A stretch of DNA of 63,916 nucleotides. Origin: Bacillus sp. AFS055030. Lineage in GTDB: Bacteria > Bacillota > Bacilli > Bacillales > Bacillaceae_G. Below, piece after piece: positions 7,731 through 17,449 of the stretch. The stretch lies in assembly GCF_002574545.1 (NCBI RefSeq), contig NZ_NUGT01000008.1, positions 9,995 through 73,910 on the forward strand. The letters are read 5' to 3'. The notes beneath the pieces were generated by a model. The model had not been told where the DNA came from, did no database searches, and saw only the letters and a list, made by a program, of their open reading frames with translations. The translations under genes and the position numbers were made by a program. Positions within the stretch are counted from its first letter, which is position 1. Each line of letters starts with the position of its first letter.

Positions 7731-9648
7731 AATCTCTTAATAATCTTAATGAGTTAAGAATAACTAAAATTGTACTTCCTTCGTGACCGATAACACCATA
7801 AGGTAAATCAATGATTTGTAGGAAATTTGAACAGATCAGAAATGCAATTATGCTAAGTGAAAAGATAATATTTTGTTTTACGATTTTGTTCATGCGTTTA
7901 GATAAAGTGATTGCTTTTGAAATTTTCGTTAAGTCGTTTTTCATTAAAACGACATCTGCCGTTTCTAAAGCAACTCCAGTTCCGCCACCCATTGCAATAC
8001 CTACATTTGCAGTTGCTAGAGCAGGGGCATCGTTTATACCATCACCAACCATTGCAACTTGACCATAGTTATCTTTTAACTTTTTAACAATCGAAACTTT
8101 TTCATCCGGTAAGCATGATGCAAAGTATTCATTGATTTCACTTTCGGCAGCAATTGCTTTTGCCGTTTGTTCTGAGTCACCTGTAATCATGACTGTTTGA
8201 ACACCTAATTTATTTAAAGTTGATAAGGCTTGCTTTGATTCGTTACGAACTAAATCTTTTAATGAGAAAATCGCAACGACTTGATCTTGAGTACCAACAT
8301 ATACGATTGTATTTCCTTCTTGTTCCCATTGTTGTTCAAATTGAATAAGAGGATTTTGTTTCATCGTTACGAATTCTTTTTTACCTACTCTGTACTCAGT
8401 ACCATTTAAAATCGCTGATACACCGAAACCAGGATGATCATCAATTTGTTCAAATGACGAAGATACTGTAATTCCTTGTTTCATTGCGTACTCAACAATC
8501 GCTGCAGCTAGCGGGTGAGTTGAGTATTTTTCAATTGAAGCAACGATCGATAATAACGCTGTACGATCAAAATCTTCTACTTTTTCAAAACCAGTTACCT
8601 CTGGCTTACCAATTGTTAAAGTACCAGTTTTATCGAATGCGATTGCTTTTAATACGCCTAATCGTTCTAAATGAATACCACCTTTAACAAGAATTCCTGA
8701 CTTTGCTCCATTTGAGATAGCAGATAAAACAGCTGGTGTAATCGATGCGACTAATGCACAAGGTGATGCAACAACTAGTAAAATCATTGCTCGATAAAAT
8801 GTTGTTGTCCAAGACCAATCTAATGCAAAATGCGGTAAAAACATCATCAATAATACGGCAATTAAAACGCCTTTAACATAAACGCCTTCAAATTTTTCAA
8901 TAAATTGCTGAGAAGGAGTTTGTTCACTTTGAGCTGTTTGAACAAGATTAATAATTTTTTGGAAAAGAGTCTCATCACTATGTTTCGTAATTTCAACTAC
9001 TAGTGTTCCTTTAATGTTGATTGTTCCAGCAAAAACTTCATCATTTAAGTTTTTAACAACTGGAATTGATTCACCTGTAAGAGCAGCTTCATCTACTAAT
9101 GTTTCACCTTTAACGATTTGACCGTCAGCAGGAATTCGTTCTCCAGCTTTAATTAAAATATAATCGCCAATATTTAAACTTTTAATGCCGACAACTTCTT
9201 CAACATCATCCACTAATCGAATAGCAGTTTGTGGCTGAAGAGATAAAAGTGAAGAGATCTCTTTATTTGTTTTATTTAACGTATAAGTTTCAAGTGCACC
9301 ACTTAAAGCAAATATGAAAATCAGTACCGCACCTTCAGTCCAATATCCAATTGCAGCCGAACCAACCGCCGCAATAATCATCAGCATTTCAACATTTAGT
9401 TCTTTTTCAGCAATCGTATCTTCAATACCTTCCTTCGCCTTTGCATATCCCCCAATACAAAATGCTAAAACATATAAAATAATCGACATGATTGAACTAT
9501 CGTTTTTAACGAATGAAGCAATTAGAATTAATACACCCGAAACTAAAGCGGCAATTAATTCTCCATGTTTTGAAAGAAATGATGTAGATTCCACATGGTC
9601 AGCTTCATATGTAGCATGAATCGTAGTAACCTTTGGACTTGCTTCCAT
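7729..9648 (-). CDS. pfeT: P1B-4-type metal-exporting ATPase (PfeT/ZosA-like)
   Basis: This 639-aa heavy-metal P-type ATPase has TGES (191-194) in the actuator domain, the SPC membrane motif (295-297), the phosphorylated Asp339 in DKTGT, a HPLA motif, and GDGINDAPAL before the last two helices. There is no N-terminal CxxC domain, and a HEGST motif lies in the last helix. SPC plus HEG(G/S)T marks the P1B-4 class (Fe2+/Co2+/Zn2+). B. subtilis PfeT (ZosA), a PerR-controlled ferrous-iron exporter, is the same size and layout. GAAAGGGG precedes the ATG. The leader holds a hairpin and a Fur/PerR-like box. Confidence 0.9.
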   Translation of the reverse strand: MEASPKVTTIHATYEADHVESTSFLSKHGELIAALVSGVLILIASFVKNDSSIMSIILYVLAFCIGGYAKAKEGIEDTIAEKELNVEMLMIIAAVGSAAIGYWTEGAVLIFIFALSGALETYTLNKTNKEISSLLSLQPQTAIRLVDDVEEVVGIKSLNIGDYILIKAGERIPADGQIVKGETLVDEAALTGESIPVVKNLNDEVFAGTINIKGTLVVEITKHSDETLFQKIINLVQTAQSEQTPSQQFIEKFEGVYVKGVLIAVLLMMFLPHFALDWSWTTTFYRAMILLVVASPCALVASITPAVLSAISNGAKSGILVKGGIHLERLGVLKAIAFDKTGTLTIGKPEVTGFEKVEDFDRTALLSIVASIEKYSTHPLAAAIVEYAMKQGITVSSSFEQIDDHPGFGVSAILNGTEYRVGKKEFVTMKQNPLIQFEQQWEQEGNTIVYVGTQDQVVAIFSLKDLVRNESKQALSTLNKLGVQTVMITGDSEQTAKAIAAESEINEYFASCLPDEKVSIVKKLKDNYGQVAMVGDGINDAPALATANVGIAMGGGTGVALETADVVLMKNDLTKISKAITLSKRMNKIVKQNIIFSLSIIAFLICSNFLQIIDLPYGVIGHEGSTILVILNSLRLLRD

Positions 9649-9717
9649 AATAAATACCCCTTTCTTATTTTCAATTGAGAAAAATAATCAAATTCACTAT
9701 CCTTATAAAACACGAAA

Positions 9718-9739
9718 GCTGCCGTCCTTGGACAGCAGC
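9718..9739 (-). promoter_or_regulatory. Attenuator-like hairpin in the metal-ATPase leader
   Basis: On the minus strand, GCTGCTGTCC / GGACGGCAGC forms a 10-bp stem (one G-T pair) with a 2-nt loop, followed by TTTCGTGTTTT. It lies about 70 nt before the ATPase start, inside the probable leader. It could be a terminator for transcript entering from the right or an attenuator. Confidence 0.5.
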
Positions 9740-9758
9740 GTACAGATTATAATACTTA

Positions 9759-9803
9759 CTATTTATTTAATCACTATTTATTTAATCTCTATTTATTTAA
9801 TCT
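9759..9803. repeat. Three tandem copies of a 15-bp repeat
   Basis: CTATTTATTTAATC(A/T) is repeated three times without interruption, between the leader hairpin and the PerR-like box of the ATPase gene. It sits in or next to the promoter region and could vary in copy number. Confidence 0.8.
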
Positions 9804-9824
9804 CTTAGTTGTAGAGTTTCTTAT

Positions 9825-9839
9825 TTAAAATAATTCTTA
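9825..9839 (-). promoter_or_regulatory. Candidate PerR/Fur-family operator
   Basis: TTAAAATAATTCTTA matches 12 of 15 positions of the Bacillus PerR box (TTATAATnATTATAA). It lies about 180 nt upstream of a PfeT-like ATPase, a gene type known to be under PerR or Fur-like control. Confidence 0.45.
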
Positions 9840-10063
9840 TTAAATATATATTACCACATTACTTTAAATGTGATGAAAAAATTTGCTTGTTAATTAAAAA
9901 AATTTTAATGAATGTGTTTGAGTTGTGAAAATGTTGGTTAGTGGGGGGGAGACAGGACCAAAATTTTAAAATTTTTGACATTCATTAAAGAATTTTAAGC
10001 TACCAACCGATATTTATACAGTGAGCACAAAGTATATCAAATAAATAAAATAAAAGGCTGGTA

Positions 10064-11224
10064 GTGATTTTGAAAAAAAAATTAATACAATCAATTGCAA
10101 TCATAGGATCTGTTTCATGCATTAATTCTATGGATCTATTAGAAGCAGATGCAGAAAGTACAAACACAAATCAACCTAAAGTATTGATGCCATCCGCAGA
10201 CAATTATATTTCAAGTGGGAACGGAGTACGTATTCGTTCAGGGGCAGGAACGGATAATCCGATTTTAGGAAGTGTATATAAGAACGAAAAATTAGATGTT
10301 ATATCTTCTGAAAATGGTTGGTATAAGGTTAATTATAAGGGAAGAATTGGATACATCGTTGGTACTTACGTAAAGAAACAAAATAGTTATGTTGAAAATG
10401 AAAAAATAGAAAACAATACCTCTAATTATATTTCAACAGGGAATGGGGTACGAATTCGATCTGGAGCAGGAACGAATTATCGTATTTTAGGAAGTGTAAA
10501 TAAGAACGAAAAATTAGATGTTCTATCTTCCTTAAATGGTTGGTACAAAGTTAATTATCAAGGAAGAATTGGCTATATAAGTGACACCTATGTTCAGAAA
10601 CAAAAGAAAATTGAAGACGAAAAACCTGTATACAATACGAGTAAATATACTGTAACTGGGACCGTAGTAAATATTCGCTCAGGTGCGGGAACGAATTACA
10701 ATATAATAGGTAGTGCGACAAAAAATCAGAAGGTAGATGTTATTTCAACTTCAAATGGTTGGCACAAGTTTGTCTATCAAGGAAAAACTGCTTATATAAG
10801 TGCTGGATATACTGAAAAAGAAAAAGTTCAATCAAATAGTTCCTCTAGTAATGAGCAAGATATGCTTTCATTTGCAAAACGATTTTTAGGAGTTCCTTAT
10901 AAGTGGGCAGGAGTTTCTCCTTCGGGGTTTGATTGTAGTGGCTTTATTTATTATGTCCTGAAAGAAAATGGTAAGCCATATGGAAGAACGAATGTATCAG
11001 GTTATTGGCATAATAATACTTTATTCCAAAAAGTAACAACTTCACAGCCCGGTGATTTGATATTTTTTCAAAATACATACACATATGGACCATCTCACAT
11101 AGGAATCATGTTAAATGAAAATGAATTTATTCAGGCTAGTAGTAGTAGAGGCGTTACGATTTCGAATATAAATGAATCATATTGGAAAAAGCACTTTTTA
11201 GGATATAAGCGAATCATATCATAA
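10064..11224 (+). CDS. Secreted SH3b-NlpC/P60 peptidoglycan endopeptidase
   Basis: A 386-aa exported protein with a signal peptide (about 1-30), three bacterial SH3 domains (about 47-105, 119-178, 194-250; each with a VRIRSGAGT- or VNIRSGAGT-type core) and a C-terminal NlpC/P60 domain (about 265-386). The catalytic Cys is C291 in FDCSGF and the His is H345 in SHIGIM. SH3b modules bind the wall; NlpC/P60 enzymes cut the D-gamma-glutamyl-diaminopimelate bond. The domain order resembles B. cereus EntFM-type cell-wall peptidases. The start is GTG 10064 behind AAAAGG; a TTG six bases later is also possible. Confidence 0.9.
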   Translation: MILKKKLIQSIAIIGSVSCINSMDLLEADAESTNTNQPKVLMPSADNYISSGNGVRIRSGAGTDNPILGSVYKNEKLDVISSENGWYKVNYKGRIGYIVGTYVKKQNSYVENEKIENNTSNYISTGNGVRIRSGAGTNYRILGSVNKNEKLDVLSSLNGWYKVNYQGRIGYISDTYVQKQKKIEDEKPVYNTSKYTVTGTVVNIRSGAGTNYNIIGSATKNQKVDVISTSNGWHKFVYQGKTAYISAGYTEKEKVQSNSSSSNEQDMLSFAKRFLGVPYKWAGVSPSGFDCSGFIYYVLKENGKPYGRTNVSGYWHNNTLFQKVTTSQPGDLIFFQNTYTYGPSHIGIMLNENEFIQASSSRGVTISNINESYWKKHFLGYKRIIS

Positions 11225-11350
11225 AAAGACTCTAAGGCATTGTCTTTAACTTTAGGCACTTTATTTGAATCAAACCGATAGTAGGAATGTCCTATAGATG
11301 ATAGAATAAACTGTATTCTATAGAGAGAAAAAGGCTTATGGGGGGAAACA

Positions 11351-12295
11351 ATGTCTGCTAAGAGATTTTTTACACATCCTTTGGGAGTGATTGCATCAGC
11401 GGTTATTACAACTTTTTTATGGGGAAGCGCATTTCCGTTTATTAAGCTAAGTTATGAGCATTTGCATATTGAGAAGAATGAGATTTGGAAACAAATGATT
11501 TTTGCGGGTTATCGTTTCTTTTTGGCCTCATTATTAATTTTACTATTTTTTACGATCATTGGTAGAAAGTTAACCTTTAAGCGAGATACTTTTTTTGTAG
11601 TAGGAAAAGTAGGTTTGTTTCAAACGTTTTTACAATATGTGTTGTTTTATATTGGATTGAGCTTTACGACTGGAGTTCAAGGTTCGATCATTGCTGGAAC
11701 TACTTCGTTTTTTCAACTGTTAGCAGCGCATTTTATGTATAAAAATGATCGTTTAAACTTACGTAAGATTCTTGGTGTAACGGTAGGGTTTGCGGGTGTC
11801 ATTATCGTGAATATGACAAAGGGCACGCTTTCTTTACATTTAGGAATTGGCGAGATTTTATTATTGTTTGCAATGGCGTTTGGTGGCTATGGTAATGTAC
11901 TTGCTAAGGAAGCTGCAAAGAAAGTGGATGTTGCCTATTTAACAGCCTATCAAATGATGATCGGTTCGATTGGATTGTTATGTATTGGTGGTTTAACAGC
12001 AGGATTTTTACCGTTCCACTTTGATTTAAAAACGTTTGGCATGTTAGTTTATTTATCGTTACTTTCATCTGTCGGTTTCATCCTTTGGAACAATGTCATG
12101 AAATATAATCAAGTTGGAAAAGTATCAATGTACTTATTCTTAGTTCCTGTTTTTGGTGTGATTTTATCATCAATCATGTTGAATGAAGTATTATCTTATC
12201 TTGTTTTTATTGGTTTAATGATGGTTACATCAGGTATTATCATTGTGAATTATCAAAAGGATCAACGTAGCACTCATATGAAGAGTGCGTCTTGA
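11351..12295 (+). CDS. EamA-family (DMT superfamily) transporter
   Basis: A 314-aa protein with ten predicted membrane helices in two EamA repeats (about 10-155 and 165-305). The WGSAFPFIKLSYEHL block in the first repeat is typical of the drug/metabolite transporter superfamily. It is probably an exporter of a small metabolite or amino acid; the substrate cannot be told. It is preceded by GGGGGGAAACA and followed by a strong terminator, so it is a single-gene unit. Confidence 0.88.
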   Translation: MSAKRFFTHPLGVIASAVITTFLWGSAFPFIKLSYEHLHIEKNEIWKQMIFAGYRFFLASLLILLFFTIIGRKLTFKRDTFFVVGKVGLFQTFLQYVLFYIGLSFTTGVQGSIIAGTTSFFQLLAAHFMYKNDRLNLRKILGVTVGFAGVIIVNMTKGTLSLHLGIGEILLLFAMAFGGYGNVLAKEAAKKVDVAYLTAYQMMIGSIGLLCIGGLTAGFLPFHFDLKTFGMLVYLSLLSSVGFILWNNVMKYNQVGKVSMYLFLVPVFGVILSSIMLNEVLSYLVFIGLMMVTSGIIIVNYQKDQRSTHMKSAS

Positions 12296-12310
12296 CTCAA
12301 ATAAAGTATA

Positions 12311-12355
12311 AAAGCAACTCTACTTTTTCATAATAAGGTGGAGTTGCTTTTTTTT
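12311..12355 (+). terminator. Terminator after the EamA gene
   Basis: Outer stem AAGCAACTC / GAGTTGCTT followed by eight Ts. Confidence 0.85.
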
Positions 12356-12386
12356 GTGTAGATCGTTTATGAAGGGAGGTACATAG

Positions 12387-13340
12387 TTGTCGAAGTTTGA
12401 TAAAGAGGTGAATAAAGAAGTTGAAACAGTTGTAGATGATGCTACTGACTTTAAAGTCTCCTTTCGAAAGAAACGTAGAAATAGTGGAAGTTTTATCGTA
12501 TTTGTCGGTCCAGCCTTTCTAGTTTTTGCAGCTTTAGTACTTATTCCATTTTTAATGGGTCTGTATTATTCCTTTACAAACTGGAATGGGGTAGTTGGCA
12601 ATATCCAGTATGTCGGTTTTGATAATTATAAGTACATATTTACGCAAGATGCAGATTTTAAACGGTCTTTTATCATTACGACAAAGTATACGTTTTTCGC
12701 AGTAATCTTAACGAATTTGATTGGTTTTGGTTTAGCTTTACTAGTGACAAAGGGGCTAAAAACAAGAAATATTCTTAGGACGATTTTCTTTTTACCAAAC
12801 TTAATAGGTGGATTATTACTCGGGTTTATTTGGCAATTTATTTTTAATAAAGGTCTCACTTCATTAGGAGCAGCGTTAGGAATTGATTCTCTCATGCAGT
12901 CATTGCTAGGTACTGCAAATGGAGCGTTTTGGGCAATTATTATTGTAGCGATCTGGCAAGGTGCAGGTTATATCATGATTATTTATGTAGCCGCACTCCA
13001 AGGCGTACCGCAAGAATTGATTGAAGCAGCTCAAGTTGACGGCGCAGATCGTTTTACAACTTTAAGGAAAATTATCATTCCAATGGTAGCACCAGCTGTA
13101 ACTGTCTGTTTATTTTTAACAATCTCATGGTCCTTTAAAGTATTTGACCAAAATTTATCACTAACTGGTGGTGGACCATTTAAATCGACAGAAATGCTTG
13201 CGTTAAACATTTATACAGAAGCATTTGTAAACAACCGATATGGTTTAGGGGAAGCAAAAGCAATTGTCTTCTTCGTCGTTGTCGCAGCTATTTCAATTCT
13301 CCAAGTTTATATTACGAAGAAAAGGGAGGTTGAAGCATAG
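12387..13340 (+). CDS. Sugar ABC importer permease (copy 1, MalF/MsmF-like)
   Basis: A 317-aa permease with six membrane helices and the BPD_transp_1 fold. The EAA loop that docks the ATPase is seen as ELIEAAQVDGADRFTTLRKI, near residue 210. It forms a heteromeric channel with the next gene. Translation starts with TTG 12387 behind GGGAGG. Copy 2 of the same gene is at 19130. No ATPase is encoded beside it, so it probably uses a shared MsmX-type ATPase, as known for B. subtilis sugar importers. Confidence 0.9.
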   Translation: MSKFDKEVNKEVETVVDDATDFKVSFRKKRRNSGSFIVFVGPAFLVFAALVLIPFLMGLYYSFTNWNGVVGNIQYVGFDNYKYIFTQDADFKRSFIITTKYTFFAVILTNLIGFGLALLVTKGLKTRNILRTIFFLPNLIGGLLLGFIWQFIFNKGLTSLGAALGIDSLMQSLLGTANGAFWAIIIVAIWQGAGYIMIIYVAALQGVPQELIEAAQVDGADRFTTLRKIIIPMVAPAVTVCLFLTISWSFKVFDQNLSLTGGGPFKSTEMLALNIYTEAFVNNRYGLGEAKAIVFFVVVAAISILQVYITKKREVEA

Positions 13341-14170
13341 TGGAAAACGAACGCTATACCGGACTGACGTTTTTGCTTGAGCTATTTGGAATCATATTAG
13401 CGATATTTTTCCTGGTGCCTTTTTACTATGTATTAGGAAACTCGTTTAAATCCTTTGCAGATATTTTGCAAAATACATCAACGCTACCAAAAACTTTCGA
13501 TTTTACAAACTACTCACAAGCAATTGTCATTATGGATTTCTGGAGAGCTCTTTTGAATTCTTTAATCATAGCAGTTGCGAGTAATGCCATTATCGTTTTA
13601 TTTTGCTCAATGGCAGCTTATAAACTAGTTCGCACAAAGCATAAAATTTCAACGATCATTTTCTTTATTTTTGTCGCAACAATGGTAATCCCTTTTCAAT
13701 CAATAATGATTCCACTTGTTAAAGTCGGAAGTACACTTCATTTAATGAATAGTCATTATGGACTTGTTGTGATGTATTTAGCGTTTGGTTCAGCACTTTC
13801 GATTTTTCTCTATCACGGTTTTATTAAAGGGATTCCAATTGAGCTTGAAGAAGCAGCGATTATTGATGGATGTTCACCATTTATGGTTTTTTGGAAAGTA
13901 GTGTTCCCTTTACTAAAACCGATTACCGTCACAATAGTTATTTTAAATACGTTATGGATTTGGAATGATTTCTTGTTACCATCTCTCGTTTTGCGTGATC
14001 AAGAGCTACGCACAATACCACTGGCTACTTTTTATTTTTTCGGCGCTTATACGAAACAATGGAATTTAGCACTTGCCGGATTAGTTTTAGGCATTACGCC
14101 ATTATTGATCTTTTTCTTTGCTGCCCAAAAGCAAATTATCCGAGGTATTACAAGTGGCTCAATAAAGTAA
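13340..14170 (+). CDS. Sugar ABC importer permease (copy 1, MalG/MsmG-like)
   Basis: A 276-aa permease with six helices. Its EAA motif reads ELEEAAIIDGCSPFMVFWKV, and the C-terminus GITSGSIK is typical of MalG-type subunits. The GTG start overlaps the stop of the upstream permease (TAGTG), so the two are translationally coupled. The Shine-Dalgarno GGGAGG lies inside the upstream gene. It is very similar to the second copy at 20065. Confidence 0.9.
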   Translation: MENERYTGLTFLLELFGIILAIFFLVPFYYVLGNSFKSFADILQNTSTLPKTFDFTNYSQAIVIMDFWRALLNSLIIAVASNAIIVLFCSMAAYKLVRTKHKISTIIFFIFVATMVIPFQSIMIPLVKVGSTLHLMNSHYGLVVMYLAFGSALSIFLYHGFIKGIPIELEEAAIIDGCSPFMVFWKVVFPLLKPITVTIVILNTLWIWNDFLLPSLVLRDQELRTIPLATFYFFGAYTKQWNLALAGLVLGITPLLIFFFAAQKQIIRGITSGSIK

Positions 14171-14185
14171 GTTAAGGAGGATCAT

Positions 14186-15457
14186 ATGAATAAAAAATTA
14201 GTTAAATCGATTGCCGTTTTATCAACTAGTATGTTGTTGTTTACTGGATGTAATAATAAAAAAGAAGAAACAAAAAAGCCTGGTGCAGGTGAAAAAATTA
14301 CATTAAATATTTTTCAGTTTAAAGCAGAGATTGCAAAAGATTTAGAGGCTTTAACAAAGGAATATGAAAAGGAAAATAAAAACGTAACGGTAAAGGTTCA
14401 AACAGTAGGTGGAGGTGCAGATTATGGGGCAGCATTGAAAGCTCAATTTGCATCAGGAAATGAACCGGATATATTCAATAATGGTGGATATCAAGAAGCT
14501 GTTACTTGGAAGGATAAACTCGAGGACCTGTCAGATCAAGATTGGGTGAAGGATTTATATCCAGAAACCGAAAAACCGATGACAGTTGATGGAAAATTAC
14601 TCGGAATGCCTATGAACACAGAAGGCTATGGATTCATTTACAATAAAGACTTATTTGATAAAGCTGGTATTACACAATTACCAAAAACATTAACTGAATT
14701 AGAAGCAGCGGCAAAAAAATTAAAAGCCGCTGGTATTACGCCGTTTTCAGTTGGCTATGGTGAGTGGTGGATTTTAGGAATACATTTATTAAATATTCCA
14801 TTCGCACAACAACCAGACCCAGATCAATTTATCGCCGATTTAAATGCAGGCAAAGCAAAAATCCCTGATAATGATAAATTTAAGGACTTTATCAAATTAT
14901 TTGATTTAACGATTAAATATGGAAATAAAAATCCATTAACAACGGATTATAATACACAAGTTACTAATTTTGCATCTGGAAAAACAGCTATGATGCAACA
15001 AGGAAACTGGACACAAGGTATGATTGATGGCATTACGCCAAATATGAATCTTGGTCTTTTACCAATTCCGATTAATGATGATAAAGAAGCAATGGACAAA
15101 ATCCCGGTCGGCGTACCAAATAACTGGGTAGTAAACAAAAATTCAAAAAACAAAGAAGAAGCGAAGAAGTTCTTAAATTGGATGGTTTCTTCTGATACAG
15201 GTAAAAAATATATCGTAGAAAAGTTTAAATTCATTCCAGCAGTTAAAACAATCGAAGGAAAAGGCTTAGGTCCGATTGCTGATGATATTCAAAAATACTC
15301 AGCAGACGGAAAAGTACTTTCTTGGAACTGGTTTAAATATCCAAACGGTGCAACAAATGAATTTGGTGCTTCAATGCAAGCATATGTTGGCGGACAAAAA
15401 AATCCACAACAATTACTACAATCGCTTCAGGATACATGGGATAAGTTAAAGAAATAG
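14186..15457 (+). CDS. Sugar ABC importer substrate-binding lipoprotein (copy 1)
   Basis: A 423-aa family-1 solute-binding protein. The lipobox is LFTGC with Cys22, so it is a membrane-anchored lipoprotein. The fold starts with LNIFQFKAEIAKDLE and contains the binding-cleft segments FNNGGYQEA and YGEWWILGIH. The mature protein agrees with the copy at 21026 at roughly four of five positions by eye. The sugar is unknown. It lies 15 nt after the permeases with Shine-Dalgarno AAGGAGGA and ends the operon. Confidence 0.9.
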   Translation: MNKKLVKSIAVLSTSMLLFTGCNNKKEETKKPGAGEKITLNIFQFKAEIAKDLEALTKEYEKENKNVTVKVQTVGGGADYGAALKAQFASGNEPDIFNNGGYQEAVTWKDKLEDLSDQDWVKDLYPETEKPMTVDGKLLGMPMNTEGYGFIYNKDLFDKAGITQLPKTLTELEAAAKKLKAAGITPFSVGYGEWWILGIHLLNIPFAQQPDPDQFIADLNAGKAKIPDNDKFKDFIKLFDLTIKYGNKNPLTTDYNTQVTNFASGKTAMMQQGNWTQGMIDGITPNMNLGLLPIPINDDKEAMDKIPVGVPNNWVVNKNSKNKEEAKKFLNWMVSSDTGKKYIVEKFKFIPAVKTIEGKGLGPIADDIQKYSADGKVLSWNWFKYPNGATNEFGASMQAYVGGQKNPQQLLQSLQDTWDKLKK

Positions 15458-15465
15458 TATATAGG

Positions 15466-15515
15466 AAAGACAAGCTTTATTTCGAATTAATGTTTCGAAT
15501 TGGTTTGTCTTTTTT
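15466..15515 (+). terminator. Terminator of sugar importer operon 1
   Basis: Outer stem AAGACAA / TTGTCTT with an inner TTCGAA repeat, followed by six Ts. The next 150 nt, up to the LysM gene, hold no other recognised feature. Confidence 0.75.
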
Positions 15516-15667
15516 AATGCGGATTTTGTTGGTGATTTAACGATTGGAAGATTTTATAGGATGAATCAAATTAATTATCGTGATATAGTAATTATCGTTG
15601 TGGAAATAAATGAAATTCCTGAATTAACCTAAATCAATAGATTAATAGTAAGGGAGAGTAATCAACT

Positions 15668-16717
15668 ATGAAAAAATCGATTAAAAATGTGATCTTATCA
15701 ACCGCGATTGTCTTTTCTTTAGGAACAACAGTAGTCGGATCAGCTGATGCTGCTTCTGTTGTTTATAAAGTTAAAAAAGGGGACACGCTTTATAAAATTT
15801 CTAAAAAATATAAAACAACTGTTACAGAGCTTAAAAAGCAAAATAAACTAAAATCGAACTCAATTCGAATTGGACAAAAAATAACGATTCCTACGAAAAC
15901 AAAAGTTGCTCCAAAGAAACCAACAACACAGACGAATAGTCCTGTGAAACTCCCAGCAAGTGAATCAGTGAAAAAGATGGCACTAGAAATCACTTCATGG
16001 TATGAAACAGCATCATCTGAAGCTGATGCATTCGGTGCAACAAGTGGTAACTTCGATGGTGCTGGTCTATCTTTTGGTGCGCTTCAAGAAAACTTTGGAA
16101 CAGAAACTTTACAACCAATTATGAAAAATATGTTCACAAATCATAATGGTGTCGTCCTAAAAGCTTTCAATGGAGATATGAATTCATATAATACATTCAA
16201 AGATGTAGTGATGAACAAAACAACAAAAGAACAAGTAGCCTGGGGAGATTCAATCAGTGACCCTAATAATAAATACAAAGTTGTAGAGCCTTGGAAGACT
16301 TACTTTAAAAATCTAGGGACAAGTAAAGAATGTATTGATGAACAAATTAATGCGTCAAAATGGTACTTCGATCAAGCAGAAAAGTATTACAAAACATTCG
16401 GATTATGGTCAAAAAGAGGATATGCACTAATGTTCGATATCTTTGTTCAAAGTGGTGCAATCTCAGATAAAACGAAAAATTTAATTTTAGAAGACTTTAA
16501 AAAAATTGATACAAAAAACATGACAAAAGAACAAATCGAAACGAAGAAAATGAATATGATCGTAAATCGTCGAGCTGCAGATGTAAGTGAACAATGGAGA
16601 GAAACATGGAAATCTAGAAAATCAGTCATCGCAAACGGCAGCGGAACTGTTGTTGGTTATGGAGACTTCTTTGATGTAACTCCGTATGGTGCGACGTTAA
16701 CACATGTTAATAAGTAA
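15668..16717 (+). CDS. Secreted LysM protein with lysozyme-like catalytic domain
   Basis: A 349-aa protein with a signal peptide ending near ADAAS (about 1-29), one LysM domain (about 32-76, YKVKKGDTLYKISKKY), a Thr/Pro linker, and a domain of about 250 residues. That domain carries the GAGLSFGALQENFGTETLQ block found in lysozyme/goose-lysozyme-like muramidases of Bacillus. LysM binds N-acetylglucosamine chains, so this is a wall-bound hydrolase or wall-binding protein. The exact bond cut is not certain. AAGGGAGAG precedes the ATG; a terminator follows. Confidence 0.8.
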   Translation: MKKSIKNVILSTAIVFSLGTTVVGSADAASVVYKVKKGDTLYKISKKYKTTVTELKKQNKLKSNSIRIGQKITIPTKTKVAPKKPTTQTNSPVKLPASESVKKMALEITSWYETASSEADAFGATSGNFDGAGLSFGALQENFGTETLQPIMKNMFTNHNGVVLKAFNGDMNSYNTFKDVVMNKTTKEQVAWGDSISDPNNKYKVVEPWKTYFKNLGTSKECIDEQINASKWYFDQAEKYYKTFGLWSKRGYALMFDIFVQSGAISDKTKNLILEDFKKIDTKNMTKEQIETKKMNMIVNRRAADVSEQWRETWKSRKSVIANGSGTVVGYGDFFDVTPYGATLTHVNK

Positions 16718-16725
16718 GTTATTTG

Positions 16726-16755
16726 AGGGAGTCCGAATGTGGGCTTCCTTTTTTT
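16726..16755 (+). terminator. Terminator after the LysM gene
   Basis: Stem AGGGAGTCC / GGGCTTCCT (with G-T pairs) followed by seven Ts. Confidence 0.75.
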
Positions 16756-16850
16756 GTGGAATTTTTAATGAGTGAGGCAATCAATAATACAAAAAAACTG
16801 TATCCGATAAAGGACACAGCCGTAGTTATTGATGGAATATATGTTGTTTT

Positions 16851-17261
16851 TTAGTTGCTCCTAAGGAAGTATATAAACCTTTTGCCCATGTATATTCTAT
16901 ACCCAATGTAAGTCCCTAGAGTATTTAATATAACATCATCTATATCTGACCATCTAAAAGACATCATATATTGGACAACTTCTATACTTACTGATAAAAA
17001 CAAGCCAACTAATATAACCTTTTTTGTTCGTTTAATGGAAGTCAAAATAAATCCAAATGGCACAAAAAGAAGGATATTTCCAATAACATTAACGATGAAT
17101 TGCTTAAGACCAAACCCATTAAATAGTTGGATGAAAGGGATTAAATTTAATCCACCCTCGGATACGCCTATGCCTAAAGAAGCGACCGGAAAAAAAGTAA
17201 ACCTAAAAATAAACAGAAGTGAAAAAATTAACAGTAAAATTTTGATGAAAATCGGCTTCAA
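16851..17261 (-). CDS. VanZ-family membrane protein
   Basis: A 136-aa protein with four predicted helices. VanZ-family marks are visible: NLIPF after the first helix, NVIGNILLFVPFGF, then IEVVQ followed by RWSDIDDVILNTLGTYIGY. VanZ proteins are linked to low-level teicoplanin resistance in enterococci, but most chromosomal members in Bacillaceae have no known role. TTG 17261 is the start, 7 nt after GGGAG. It lies alone between the LysM gene and the repeat array. Confidence 0.85.
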   Translation of the reverse strand: MKPIFIKILLLIFSLLFIFRFTFFPVASLGIGVSEGGLNLIPFIQLFNGFGLKQFIVNVIGNILLFVPFGFILTSIKRTKKVILVGLFLSVSIEVVQYMMSFRWSDIDDVILNTLGTYIGYRIYMGKRFIYFLRSN

Positions 17262-17449
17262 AATAAATCTCCCAAAAATATGTATTAATTCATTTATTAT
17301 ACATTAATCATTTTGTATTTCCTCAACAAACCTTTCATTAAATGATGATCGATTCGTCGCACACTTAGATATGCCTGTCTAATTTTAGGAGGAAGAGTTT
17401 TGAAAAATGAGCCTGTCAACTACGCCAATTTTTGATTGATTTCCCCTAA

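Noticed and set aside
16851-17261. Glycopeptide resistance through VanZ
   Set aside because: No other van genes are present; isolated VanZ-family genes are common on Bacillaceae chromosomes.
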